43,766 bases of DNA from positions 1 to 43,766 of IMG/VR virus record IMGVR_UViG_3300032245_000671. The stretch is one strand, 5' to 3'. The stretch is from a virus. Made by a program: the position numbers and the translations under genes. This document shows, piece after piece, positions 7,198 to 15,454 of the stretch (the first letter of the stretch is position 1; every line of letters begins with the position of its first letter). The notes beneath the pieces were generated by a model, which searched no databases, was not told the origin of the DNA, and worked only from the letters and a program-made list of their open reading frames with translations.

Positions 7198-8816
7198 AAC
7201 AACCACTGGTTTGTTTGGTCAAGCCCAAGAGGAGCGACCAACGGAATGGCACCAGCGCCGGGTGGGTCGTAGAGGGCAAGCAGGACGGCTTCGGCTCTGT
7301 CGGGGCTGTTTTGCCCTCTGCGCTTCATGTCAATCTTTGACTCAATCTTGATGCGCCCCGAGGAGTCCGACTTGTACAGAGGCGCTGACAACTGCGCGAC
7401 CGATCGCCTATCAAGTGTCAGTTTGACGTCTTGGGTTGGTTCTGCACCTTCGGTACGGACTTGAGGCATAAGAAGGTTGCGAGCGTTCCACCACATTTCG
7501 GAGCGTTGATTTGAGAACTTGCCGGCGTCACGCGCGCGCTCTGCGACGTTGACTGCGATGATGGTTGATGAATGCATCTGTTCGTCTTTCCATCTTTGAA
7601 GGATTGACACCACACCCCATCCAACACCGATGGAGTCAATTTTGACTTTGACAGGTTCACGAAGGCGTCGTTCTTTGGCATCTGCTTCGGCTTGTCGGAT
7701 GTGTTCAAGAACTACACCAGCAACGTCAACAGCGTTTTGGTTGGAAGCGCCCGAGGAGTTGTGGCGCATGGTGACATCAAATCCGTCGGCTCGGGCAATG
7801 ACAAACTCGTCCCCACCGTCGGCGGCAACGTCCACCCCGAGACGTATTTCGTTGGATTGAATTGGGTTGTTGTTTTCCATTGCTGACTCCACCCAAGACA
7901 ATGGGATGACCTTGTTGGGAGCCGATCGTGGAAAGCGAGCATGGACACGCGCTTCTACGAAGGCTGACTCCTCGCCGAATTCGTTGATGACGTCGCGTAC
8001 CCAATCATCGTCCACGAGGTGGGTTTTGATGGAGTGGGGGCTTACTTCGGCAGGGCATGACCGGCATAAGTCAACATCCTCGCCTGTGAAGTTGGGCGTG
8101 TCGTAAGCCGAGATAGGGATGACGTTGTACAGGTCGGAATGGCAAATGCGCTCAAACCATGAGTCCTCGGCGTCGGTTGGTGGGTTTCCGATGGCAAGCA
8201 GGCGTGTGTGTCCACCCGTCATAATCGCCTCAAGCGCGCGTCCGAGGGTGTGGGGAATACCTCCAGCCTCGTCAACAACAACAAGCAGGTGGGGCGCGTG
8301 GATTCCCTGTACGGCTGTTTCGTCGGTGTCTCTTGGGGAGAAGCCATAAGCGACAAGTTCGGTGCCAATGCGCCATTCAATCTGGGTGGTTTCGCCGGGC
8401 AGATTGTGTTGTTGCTGAAGACGGCGAAGTTGCGTCCAGAGGATGTTGCGAACCTGACGGAAGGTTGTGGCTGTGGTGACTGCCATTGCTGTGCCCGGCG
8501 GATGGACGGCAATCCACCATGCGACTGCTCGGGCGGCGAGGTGGGACTTGCCCGGCGCGTGGCAAGCAGGGACAACGGTTCGCTTGTTGACGGCAAGCGA
8601 CTCTAGGATTTCGCGCTGGCGTGACCACAGGCTTTCCCCAAGTCCGTCCACAACGAAGCCCACAGGGTCGTCTTCGTATTTTGACCACGGGTTTCCGACG
8701 CGCTGGTCAATGAGCATCCCGACGGTGGCGCGTTCCACTTCGGACAATGAAGCGAGGACACGTCGCCGATCGGTTTCGTTAAGACTCAACAGTCGGTTGA
8801 GTGAGTCTGTAGCCAT
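7194..8816 (-). CDS. terL: Terminase large subunit
   Basis: A 540-residue packaging motor. The ATPase Walker A is the variant CHAPGKSHLAARA at residues 85-97, and Walker B is LLVVVDEAGG with D182 and E183. The C-terminal RNase H-like nuclease shows the acidic residues expected in LGVDVAADGGDEF, KIDSIGVGWG and SPDRAEAVLL. Terminase cuts concatemeric DNA and drives it into the capsid through the portal. The small-subunit gene lies just upstream, with one small gene between. The gene ends convergently against the rightward operon with a 4-base overlap. Confidence 0.93.
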   Translation of the reverse strand: MATDSLNRLLSLNETDRRRVLASLSEVERATVGMLIDQRVGNPWSKYEDDPVGFVVDGLGESLWSRQREILESLAVNKRTVVPACHAPGKSHLAARAVAWWIAVHPPGTAMAVTTATTFRQVRNILWTQLRRLQQQHNLPGETTQIEWRIGTELVAYGFSPRDTDETAVQGIHAPHLLVVVDEAGGIPHTLGRALEAIMTGGHTRLLAIGNPPTDAEDSWFERICHSDLYNVIPISAYDTPNFTGEDVDLCRSCPAEVSPHSIKTHLVDDDWVRDVINEFGEESAFVEARVHARFPRSAPNKVIPLSWVESAMENNNPIQSNEIRLGVDVAADGGDEFVIARADGFDVTMRHNSSGASNQNAVDVAGVVLEHIRQAEADAKERRLREPVKVKIDSIGVGWGVVSILQRWKDEQMHSSTIIAVNVAERARDAGKFSNQRSEMWWNARNLLMPQVRTEGAEPTQDVKLTLDRRSVAQLSAPLYKSDSSGRIKIESKIDMKRRGQNSPDRAEAVLLALYDPPGAGAIPLVAPLGLDQTNQWLF

Positions 8817-8822
8817 GTTGCG

Positions 8823-9122
8823 TTATTTGCCTACTACAAGGACATGAAGAATCGGGGAACCTGCACCGCCAGAAGCGCAAATGGCGTAGAGGCGATCCGT
8901 CGCATCAAAGTTGCCTTGAAGGTTGAGTGTTTCGTCGGCGTCCATGTGATAACCAAACGATGACGATGACACGGTTGCCCCACCAACAAAGACTGCTTGG
9001 TTGTTGTTTTTGTCGGTGTTCAGGATGATGGTCAGACCATTTCGTTTGCCAGTGGAAGCGATGCCCGTTATCTCCGTTGGCGTGGATGAGTTCAGGGTGA
9101 ATTGGTGGTTTTCTACGGTCAT
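8823..9122 (-). CDS. Small Ser/Gly/Asn-rich beta protein between terminase genes (99 aa)
   Basis: Starts MTVENHQFTLNSSTPTEITG, coupled to the small terminase gene by ATGA. The composition (Thr, Ser, Asn, Gly, alternating hydrophobics; ending GSPILHVLVVGK) suggests a beta-sandwich like small virion decoration or head-fibre proteins. No catalytic motif. The position between the terminase subunits is unusual for a virion protein, so the assignment is tentative. Confidence 0.55.
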   Translation of the reverse strand: MTVENHQFTLNSSTPTEITGIASTGKRNGLTIILNTDKNNNQAVFVGGATVSSSSFGYHMDADETLNLQGNFDATDRLYAICASGGAGSPILHVLVVGK

Positions 9123-9568
9123 TTGTTTTGTTCCTTGTCTAAGAGGGCTTTGAGTTTTGACTCAAGACTGTCAACGTCAACTTCAACACGGACTGGTTGG
9201 CTGTCGGCACCTGTGATTTCCAGACGCTTCCTGCCCCAACGGTCAGGGTGAGAACGTTCAAGGTACCACGCTGACGCTTGCCATGTTCCGTCCTGTGCCG
9301 CTTTCTGAATGAGGGCAACTGCTCGGATTTCTGCCTGTGCTCGTGCCTGTTTTATAGCCGCGCAAAACGCGCGATACGGTTCCTCGGCATCTTCACCTTC
9401 GCCTTTCGCCATCCAGCGCCGAACGGTTGATGCGTCAACACCTGCATACGCTGAAGCAGTCTCTAGCCAGTTGCCTGACTGGATTGCCTGCACGATTTTG
9501 TTTTGCACGTCCTCGGTCAGTTTGGAAGGGCGACCAGTTTTTGGTTTGACTTGTTTCTTGGCTGGCAT
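9119..9568 (-). CDS. terS: Terminase small subunit
   Basis: A 149-residue DNA-binding protein. Residues 10-55 form an HTH of the type GRPSKLTEDVQNKIVQ ... ASAYAGVDASTVRRW. It continues with a helix of alternating K/A/R residues and the segment ASAWYLERSHPDRWGRK, a pattern typical of phage small terminase subunits. The C terminus ends in a coiled stretch (SLESKLKALLDKEQNK) that could oligomerise. It recognises phage DNA and regulates the large subunit encoded just downstream. Confidence 0.75.
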   Translation of the reverse strand: MPAKKQVKPKTGRPSKLTEDVQNKIVQAIQSGNWLETASAYAGVDASTVRRWMAKGEGEDAEEPYRAFCAAIKQARAQAEIRAVALIQKAAQDGTWQASAWYLERSHPDRWGRKRLEITGADSQPVRVEVDVDSLESKLKALLDKEQNK

Positions 9569-9577
9569 GGTTTTACC

Positions 9578-10804
9578 TTACGACACCTTTTCGGCTGTTT
9601 GCCCTGTGTGGTCTTCCCACCGTTTGATGATGACGTCGGCGAAGCGAGGGTCAAGTTCAATCATGCGTGCGTGGCGTCCTGTACGTTCGCAAGCGATGAG
9701 GGTTGTTCCTGAACCACCAAACGGGTCAAGGACAAGTTCTCCAACTTCACTGGAGTTGTGGATGGCTTTTTCTACCAGTTCCACAGGCTTCATTGTGGGG
9801 TGAAGGTCGGACTTGCGAGGTTTGTCTACGAACCAGACGTCGCCTTGTGAGCGATCGCCATGCCATTTGTGTCCTGTTTTCTTGTTCCAGCCGTACAGGA
9901 TTGGTTCGTACTGACGGTGGTAGTCGGAGCGTCCGAGGGTAAATGTGTTCTTTGCCCAGATGATAAAGGTTGACCAGTGTCCACCTACGGCGAGCCATGC
10001 GCGTTGCAGTGTGTGAAGTTCGCTTGACGACATGGCGAGGTAGCACCCACCTTCGGTGAAGTTCACGATGTTCTCGCAGGCGTCGTGAAGGAAGGCGTAG
10101 AAGTCATCACCGAGGTTGTCGTTCATGATTTGCTTTTTGGTGACGTTGTCGTTGGCTGACTTGTAGTTGACGTTGTATGGAGGGTCGGTGAAGCACATCT
10201 TGGCTTTGCCTCCTTCTAGCAGTTTTTCGTAGGACTTAGGGTCGCAGGAGTCGCCGACGAAGAGACGGTGGTTGCCAAGTTGGTAGATGTCGCCTGTTTT
10301 GGTTTTGGGTTTTGCTGGTGGTTCGGGGATTTCGTCTGGGTCGGTTTTGCCGTCGTACTTGTCTTTCTTGGCGTTGTCCGACAGGAGGGTTTTGAGGTCT
10401 TTGGGTGTGTACCCCGAGGCTAGGAACAGGTCGTCGTCAATTTTGAGTTCTTCTAACAGTTCAGCAAGGAGAACGTTGTCGTAATTACCGAGGTCGTGTG
10501 TTCGGTTGTCGGCTAGGGCGAAAGCGCGTGCTGTTTTGTCGTCGTCGTCAGTGAAGACCACAGCGATTTCTGTCCATCCGAGTTGTTTGGCGGCGAGGAG
10601 TTGGTGGTTGCCGGCGATGACCATTCCTGTTGGTTTGCCACCTTTAACGGCTTTGTTTCGTTTCGCGACGATTGGTTTGCGTTGTCCGAACTGTTGGTAG
10701 GACTTGGCTACTGCGTCTACGTCACCTCGGCGTGCGTTTTTGTCTAGTGCTGTGAGGTTTTCAATGGGGACGGTGAGACTTTGTAGGTCTTTGGCGATGT
10801 TCAT
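9578..10804 (-). CDS. ParB-domain / DNA adenine methyltransferase fusion
   Basis: 408 residues. The N-terminal ParB/sulfiredoxin-like domain (about 10-140) has MVIAGNHQLLAAKQLG and FALADNRTHDLGNYD. The C-terminal methyltransferase begins with GDIYQLGNHRLFVGDS near residue 171, has motif IV DPPYNV at 207-212 and SAM-binding motif I LDPFGGSGTTLIACE near 359. DPPY and this order indicate a class beta N6-adenine enzyme. ParB-methylase fusions are common in phages and elements. The ParB part may bind or hydrolyse nucleotide, or help DNA targeting. Start overlaps the upstream stop (ATGA). It stands next to the terminase genes, so it may mark DNA before packaging. Confidence 0.9.
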   Translation of the reverse strand: MNIAKDLQSLTVPIENLTALDKNARRGDVDAVAKSYQQFGQRKPIVAKRNKAVKGGKPTGMVIAGNHQLLAAKQLGWTEIAVVFTDDDDKTARAFALADNRTHDLGNYDNVLLAELLEELKIDDDLFLASGYTPKDLKTLLSDNAKKDKYDGKTDPDEIPEPPAKPKTKTGDIYQLGNHRLFVGDSCDPKSYEKLLEGGKAKMCFTDPPYNVNYKSANDNVTKKQIMNDNLGDDFYAFLHDACENIVNFTEGGCYLAMSSSELHTLQRAWLAVGGHWSTFIIWAKNTFTLGRSDYHRQYEPILYGWNKKTGHKWHGDRSQGDVWFVDKPRKSDLHPTMKPVELVEKAIHNSSEVGELVLDPFGGSGTTLIACERTGRHARMIELDPRFADVIIKRWEDHTGQTAEKVS

Positions 10805-11046
10805 GCTGGTGCGCTTTCTGGTTTTGTGTAGAAACGGATGACTGAGATGCAGGGGTCGTTGCCTGCTTCAAATTCGGCGAGTTCTTCGTCGGACATTGGT
10901 ACTTCTCCGTGTGTCTCGCAGACGATTGGGCTAATCCATCCTCGTTGGCGTCCGAAGCCGAGCCATTGGGCGAGACTTGGGTAGCAGACGCAGTCATTGG
11001 GGAGTTGGTCGCATTTGGGGCATCGTTCGGTTAGTTGGGTGTCCAC
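10801..11046 (-). CDS. Zinc-finger hypothetical protein (81 aa)
   Basis: Starts MDTQLTERCPKCDQLPNDCVCYP: CxxC-x6-CxC in the first 21 residues, with a possible further ligand pair in CETHGE. An acidic C-terminal half follows. It overlaps the upstream gene by 16 bases and the ParB-methyltransferase by ATGA. No family recognised; possibly an accessory to the ParB/methylase genes around it. Confidence 0.55.
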   Translation of the reverse strand: MDTQLTERCPKCDQLPNDCVCYPSLAQWLGFGRQRGWISPIVCETHGEVPMSDEELAEFEAGNDPCISVIRFYTKPESAPA

Positions 11047-11303
11047 AGTCCGTTGTCCTTTGCTGGTTGTTGAGTGGGGATTTCAATGTTGAGTGGCTCA
11101 AGTGTCTCTAACGGTTCAAGGAAGGTGCATACCTGCTGGACTTCCTCGTCGTTCATCAAGATGCTGATGTGGGCGAACATTGGCTTGCCGGGTTCGGCTT
11201 GGAGGAGTACGCGCGTGACGCGTTCTTCTGTTAGTCCGAGGGCTTGGCAAAAGGCTGAGCCGGCGTTGGTTCCGTCTACGACGATGCGTTGTTGGTCTGT
11301 CAT
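11031..11303 (-). CDS. Hypothetical protein (90 aa)
   Basis: Starts MTDQQRIVVDGTNAGSAFCQ at 11303, overlapping the ParB-ParB stop as ATGA. It has an alpha/beta pattern: a strand (RIVVDG), a helix, a strand (RVTRVLLQAEPG), then FAHISILMNDEEVQQV and a Pro-rich tail. No family recognised. Confidence 0.55.
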   Translation of the reverse strand: MTDQQRIVVDGTNAGSAFCQALGLTEERVTRVLLQAEPGKPMFAHISILMNDEEVQQVCTFLEPLETLEPLNIEIPTQQPAKDNGLWTPN

Positions 11304-12496
11304 TCTGGGTTCTCCGTTGTCCATGAGCCTTCGGGGAGTCCGAGGCTGGTTGCTATGTGGTTTGGGGTTTCGGCGTCTGTGCGCTTTGCTGACCATGCTG
11401 AGAATTCGGCAGGGCTAACTTTGAACGACCACTTGTCAATTCGGCATCTGACGTCTTTGGTTGGTGTTGGTTTGTGGTCGCGATCGGTTTTGATGTCGTT
11501 GAGAAGGTCGTCTAGGTCGTCTGGGGTGAAACCTGTGCCTTCTAGCGATGAGACATTGGTGAGTAGGGCGAGCAGAGTGGAGTCGTCGTACCCTGAGATG
11601 TCCGAGGTTCGGTTGTCCACGAGGACGATGCGTGTCGCTTGTTCGTCGTCTACGTCAACCCATGCGACGGCGATGTTTTTCCAGCCGAGGTGTTTTGCGG
11701 CGCGCCATGTGTGGTTTCCGACGAGGATTTGGTTTGTTTCGCGTCTTGCCACAACTGGTCGGTACTGCCCGAGGTGTTTGAGTGATTCAACGATTGCTCC
11801 GATGTCGCCTTCTCGGGCGTTGCCGTCAAAGGGGATGAGCGTTTTGATGGGGACTGTTTCCACTTCGGCTGTGACGTTTTCGGGTGAGTGTCGGTCTTTG
11901 GGGTTGGCTTTGACGATGTCGGGGAAACCTAGAAGGGAACGGATGAGTTCTGTGGCGGCGCGTTTTTCCATTTCGGTGAAACGTGAACGCCAGACGTTTA
12001 GTGGGGTTTCGTCTACCCAGAGTTGGTGGATGCCGACTTGGATGGTGGCTTTGGGTTTTGGTTCGGGTGTTGGTTTGGGGTCAGGTTCGTCTACTTCGTT
12101 AAACACGCCGTCAAGTTGGTCAAGGTCTAGTTGTCCGAAGCCTGTGCCGTCTAAATCGGGGAGAGAGTGAAGTAGGGCTGACAGTGCGTTGTCATCGTAG
12201 GAAGCCAAGTCGGATGTTCGGTTGTCAGCGATCAGGATGCGTTCGGCTGTTTGGTCGTCTACTTCTAGGAAGGTGCAGGCGATTGAGTCCCATCCGAGGG
12301 ATTTGGCGGCTTCAAATGTGTGGTTGCCGGCGAGGATGAAGTTAGTGGACTTTTGGGCGACGATGGGTCGGTATTGTCCGTGGTGTTTGAGACTGTCTGC
12401 GATTGCAGGGATGTTGCCTCGGCGTGGGTTTCTCGGGTGGGGCTTGAGTTGTGTTGTTTTGACCAGTTGCGAGGTCACGAGGACACGTTCGGACAT
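11300..12496 (-). CDS. Tandem double-ParB-domain protein
   Basis: 398 residues made of two homologous halves. The first ParB/sulfiredoxin-like domain (about 10-125) has LAGNHTFEAAKSLGWD at 55-70 and IADNRTSDLASYDD at 89-102. The second (about 212-330) has LVGNHTWRAAKHLGW at 258-272 and LVDNRTSDISGYDD at 292-305. After each domain comes a similar short module (residues 151-193 and 348-389) with a Trp/Phe core. Each half keeps the GNHT and DNRT motifs that in this fold bind nucleotide. No nuclease or methylase domain is attached. It is in the same operon as the ParB-methyltransferase, and may have arisen from it by duplication. Function unknown, presumably DNA-related. Confidence 0.8.
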   Translation of the reverse strand: MSERVLVTSQLVKTTQLKPHPRNPRRGNIPAIADSLKHHGQYRPIVAQKSTNFILAGNHTFEAAKSLGWDSIACTFLEVDDQTAERILIADNRTSDLASYDDNALSALLHSLPDLDGTGFGQLDLDQLDGVFNEVDEPDPKPTPEPKPKATIQVGIHQLWVDETPLNVWRSRFTEMEKRAATELIRSLLGFPDIVKANPKDRHSPENVTAEVETVPIKTLIPFDGNAREGDIGAIVESLKHLGQYRPVVARRETNQILVGNHTWRAAKHLGWKNIAVAWVDVDDEQATRIVLVDNRTSDISGYDDSTLLALLTNVSSLEGTGFTPDDLDDLLNDIKTDRDHKPTPTKDVRCRIDKWSFKVSPAEFSAWSAKRTDAETPNHIATSLGLPEGSWTTENPE

Positions 12497-12524
12497 GGGT
12501 TCTCCTTGAGTGAGGTTAAGTCTA

Positions 12525-12968
12525 TCAGGTTGCTTTGTGGAGGGCTATCCACGCTTCAAGTTCACCGTTGTGGATTGAAAGTGTCTCGTCGTTTTTGACG
12601 ACTCGGTATTGTTGTGGGTCGTTGATGTTTTGCTCAAGTCGGAAATTGCCCTTTGAGGCGATGCCGGGTTTGTTCACAACAACTGTCCAGTTCGGGTCGG
12701 TCACAACGTGCCTTCTTTCGGGTATTGGGGCAATCATGCGTCGTCGTTCGGATGGTGTTGTTCCACCCCTGACTCCGTCGTCTCCCCACACGAGGGAGTC
12801 TTGTAGGCATTGTTGTTTGACGGGGCATTGACGGCAGACAACTTTTGCTTTGCTTTCGCGTCGTGTTCGTTCGGCGTTTGTCTCGTTGATTGGGTATGGG
12901 GGTGGAAAGAACAGGTCAAAACCCATCCCTCGGCATATTGCTTTATCCCACCAGTCTGGTTTGTTCAT
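12525..12968 (-). CDS. WhiB-family iron-sulfur transcription regulator
   Basis: A 147-residue protein with four Cys in WhiB arrangement: C12, C45, C48 and C54 (AICRGMG; CRQCPVKQQC), which bind a [4Fe-4S] cluster. The WhiB turn GVRGGT is at 65-70, followed by a basic SERRRM. WhiB proteins bind the primary sigma factor and alter promoter choice; phage copies can displace the host protein. The C-terminal 70 residues are an extension without Cys that I do not recognise. Start overlaps the helicase stop (ATGA). This gene is the main evidence for an actinobacterial host and is a candidate controller of the unusual promoters in this genome. Confidence 0.9.
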   Translation of the reverse strand: MNKPDWWDKAICRGMGFDLFFPPPYPINETNAERTRRESKAKVVCRQCPVKQQCLQDSLVWGDDGVRGGTTPSERRRMIAPIPERRHVVTDPNWTVVVNKPGIASKGNFRLEQNINDPQQYRVVKNDETLSIHNGELEAWIALHKAT

Positions 12969-14287
12969 TGTCCTTTATTCGCTAACCGAACAAGGAGTTC
13001 ACCGAGGACGCTTTGTTCTTGTTCAGGGTCGGGAATTGTGCCGTCGGTGATGGCGTCCACAATGACTCGTTTGTTTTGAATGAGGTCGTAGATGTCTTCG
13101 TCTACGGTTTCGCTACACAACGCTGTGTACACAGTGACGCTGTCAAGTTGCCCAATGCGATGGCATCTATCGGAGGCTTGGTCTTGATCGGCAGGATTCC
13201 ACCCTTGCTCCATGAAAAGAACATCCGACGCTGATGTCAAAGTGATACCAACCCCTGCCGCCTTGATGGAGCATGAGATAACTTGTTGGGTTTCGTCGGT
13301 TTGGAACTTCTCAATGCACGCTTGTTTTTCGGAGTCCGACATTCCTCCCTGAATACGGCATCCGTCTGCGTACGCTTCGGCAACCCACTCAACGATGGCT
13401 CGGTGCCAACCAAAGACGACGACTTTTTTGCCGGTGGCTGTGAACTCTTTGAGCCATTGGTCAATGGCGTGACGTTTGGCTTCCACAGCGATCTGTTTGA
13501 GTGTGGTGATGGCAACGAGATGTTGGGCTGATTGGGCGCGCAGGGCTTTTTCTCCTGCCGCTTTTCGTGCGCTCTCCGTGTCCAGCCCCGAGGCAAGGGC
13601 GGCGTTGCGTACAATTTCTGCTAGGTAGTTCACGATGTCTTGTTCGGCTTGACGGTATTTAGTCATGACCTTTGGGTCGCCTTCAATCAAGAGTTGGGCG
13701 TACCGTTTTGGTGGTAGTTCAGTTAAGACGTCATCTTTGCGTCGGCGCAGGAAACAACGAGCGCGTAATTGACGGTTCAACATTGGTCGGCTTTCGGGTG
13801 TTTTGAAGTTCAACTTGAAACCCCTCGCGCCTCCGAATTCATTGAGGCGTCCGATGATGCGCAGTTGTGCCATTAACTCGCCGACACGATTGAGGACTGG
13901 CGTTCCCGTTAGGGCAATGACGTAGCCTCCTCGTTCGCGAGCGCCATCGGCGATGGCGACTGCTGATTGGGTGCGTCGTGTTTGTCCGTTCTTGGCGAGG
14001 TGTGACTCGTCAAAGACAACAGCAAATGGCTCTAGTGCTTTGTCCCATGCGTGCAAGGTGTCCCATCCAACGATTGCGATGTCGGCGTCAACTGGATGTG
14101 GTGTTGTTCCGTAGCAGACGGTGACTGTTCGGTGGGGGAGCCAGCGTTGTATTTCATTTCGCCAGTTGAGACGCACCGAGGTTGGCACGACAATGACAGA
14201 AGGGAAAGCCTGTGTTGCTTCAAGGCAGGCGAGCGCTTGTACGGTTTTGCCGAGTCCTTGCTCGTCTGCGATTAGGACGCCACTCAT
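12965..14287 (-). CDS. SNF2/SMARCAL1-type helicase, C-terminal ATPase half
   Basis: 440 residues holding all superfamily 2 helicase motifs: Walker A ADEQGLGKT (7-15), DESH (93-96), a GTP motif in ALTGTPVLN, and DQASDRCHRIGQ near residue 376. It lacks the N-terminal piece of a helicase: it begins exactly at motif I, whereas the preceding Q-like motif (LLPFQRAGV) lies at the end of the upstream ORF. The two ORFs are in the same frame, 11 codons after a UGA. No Shine-Dalgarno sequence precedes this ATG. In related enzymes the halves form one HARP-SNF2 annealing helicase that rewinds DNA and remodels forks. It is thus either made by readthrough, translated separately, or a damaged gene. Confidence 0.85.
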   Translation of the reverse strand: MSGVLIADEQGLGKTVQALACLEATQAFPSVIVVPTSVRLNWRNEIQRWLPHRTVTVCYGTTPHPVDADIAIVGWDTLHAWDKALEPFAVVFDESHLAKNGQTRRTQSAVAIADGARERGGYVIALTGTPVLNRVGELMAQLRIIGRLNEFGGARGFKLNFKTPESRPMLNRQLRARCFLRRRKDDVLTELPPKRYAQLLIEGDPKVMTKYRQAEQDIVNYLAEIVRNAALASGLDTESARKAAGEKALRAQSAQHLVAITTLKQIAVEAKRHAIDQWLKEFTATGKKVVVFGWHRAIVEWVAEAYADGCRIQGGMSDSEKQACIEKFQTDETQQVISCSIKAAGVGITLTSASDVLFMEQGWNPADQDQASDRCHRIGQLDSVTVYTALCSETVDEDIYDLIQNKRVIVDAITDGTIPDPEQEQSVLGELLVRLANKGQ

Positions 14288-14323
14288 CGCAGGAACTCTA
14301 ACGGGGTTAATGAACGGTGGTCA
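14288..14323 (-). other. In-frame UGA and 11-codon bridge splitting the HARP-SNF2 helicase
   Basis: The upstream ORF ends KKQRNA then TGA (14321-14323). The next 11 codons, in the same frame, read PPFINPVRVPA and join without any further stop to MSGVLIADEQGLGKT. Thus one codon separates the two halves. The stop context is UGA-C, which in bacteria is among the leakier contexts. TGA is clearly a stop elsewhere in the window (many ATGA overlaps), so a changed genetic code does not explain it. Confidence 0.85.
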
Positions 14324-15454
14324 AGCATTTCTTTGCTTCTTTCTCCAAACACCATCGGGGCTTGGTTCGTAGTTCAATGCTTCAAGGGCGTAAACCACAC
14401 CTGCTCTTTGGAAAGGCAACAGGGTGCCGTTCAAGGTTGAGATGTTGAGTTCGGCGTCTTTTGCTCGCGACTTGTCAATGCGTGCCAGTTGCTCGTTGGC
14501 TTCCACGAAAATGTCAGCGACGGTTTCATTTGAGATGGCATTGGTGTTTTCAGCAAAAACGGCAACTTCAATGGAAGCCGATCGAGCGACTCGCCAACCA
14601 CCGACAAGTTTGTCAAAGGTTGCTGTCGGAAGGTCGCGAACTTGCTGAACAATGTCTCGGTCGTAGGGGAAACGGATGACAAAGCCAAACTGGTCAATGC
14701 TGATGTCTGGCTCAATAACGGGGTCGGAGTCGGGAACCTCCGTGAAGGCGCTGATGTCAATCCCGAACTGGTCACAGAAGGCAAATACGAGTCGGACGGA
14801 GGAAATGGGGATGACCCAGACCTTTTCGTCGGGGTTCCATCGGCGACCGTTGATTTCCTTCACGGCTTTGATGGCTTCGGGGTTATACGAGAATTTGAGG
14901 TGGAAGCGCGCGCCGTGTTGGGTGAGGGTTCCCGTGACAGGCGCTGTGTCGGGCTGTGTGGCGTGTTCTTGAGTTAGTGCGCTGGTTGCCCCGTCAGAAA
15001 GGGAAAAGCCAAAACGGGCGCACAGGAGGGCGACTTGTGGGGATGAGAAGGCTGGCACTGACCAGACTTTTGTTTCGGCGTCGTAGCGCCTTCCATCTAG
15101 GGTTTTGACGGCTGTGACCAATTCGGGGTCGTAGGGAAAAGCCAGCGCGAAGCGCCCGTTGTCAAAGGTAGCGAATCGGGTGTTGGTTTTTCGGTCGGTG
15201 GACTTTTGAAGTTTTGGTTCGGGGATTGCTTCAATGTCCAGCCCAACGGATGCCAGTTGCTTTCGGTACCGAATGAGGGTGTGCCACGCGTCGGCTATCA
15301 GTTGCTCAGACCAAGACGACGGGTCGGACTTGGCAAGCCGATGACCGAACGCTGAGTCGTTCGCTGAAAACCCGATGCCGTTCGCTTCTTGCGCTCGATC
15401 GGAGTCGTCGTTGGCGAGCGTAACTGCGCAGAGATGGAGGAATTCGGCGCTCAA
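14321..15454 (-). CDS. HARP-domain half of a SMARCAL1-like helicase
   Basis: Contains three similar units of the HARP type: FALAFPYDPELVTAVKTL ... KVWSVP, FHLKFSYNPEAIKAVKEI ... KVWVIP and FVIRFPYDRDIVQQVRDL ... GWRV. HARP repeats bind branched DNA in annealing helicases. The C-terminal LLPFQRAGVVYALEALN matches the motif that precedes helicase motif I. The N-terminal part (NGIGFSANDSAFGHRLA, then WHTLIRYRKQL) resembles the start of other phage helicases of this group. I chose TTG at 15454 because it overlaps the upstream stop (TTGA); the frame is open up to 15508. No good Shine-Dalgarno is visible for either, so the start is uncertain. Confidence 0.8.
   Translation of the reverse strand: MSAEFLHLCAVTLANDDSDRAQEANGIGFSANDSAFGHRLAKSDPSSWSEQLIADAWHTLIRYRKQLASVGLDIEAIPEPKLQKSTDRKTNTRFATFDNGRFALAFPYDPELVTAVKTLDGRRYDAETKVWSVPAFSSPQVALLCARFGFSLSDGATSALTQEHATQPDTAPVTGTLTQHGARFHLKFSYNPEAIKAVKEINGRRWNPDEKVWVIPISSVRLVFAFCDQFGIDISAFTEVPDSDPVIEPDISIDQFGFVIRFPYDRDIVQQVRDLPTATFDKLVGGWRVARSASIEVAVFAENTNAISNETVADIFVEANEQLARIDKSRAKDAELNISTLNGTLLPFQRAGVVYALEALNYEPSPDGVWRKKQRNA

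Noticed and set aside
11289-12170. 293-residue plus-strand ORF
   Set aside because: It is antisense to the double-ParB gene, Ser/Arg-rich as expected of a shadow; the minus frame has clear domains.
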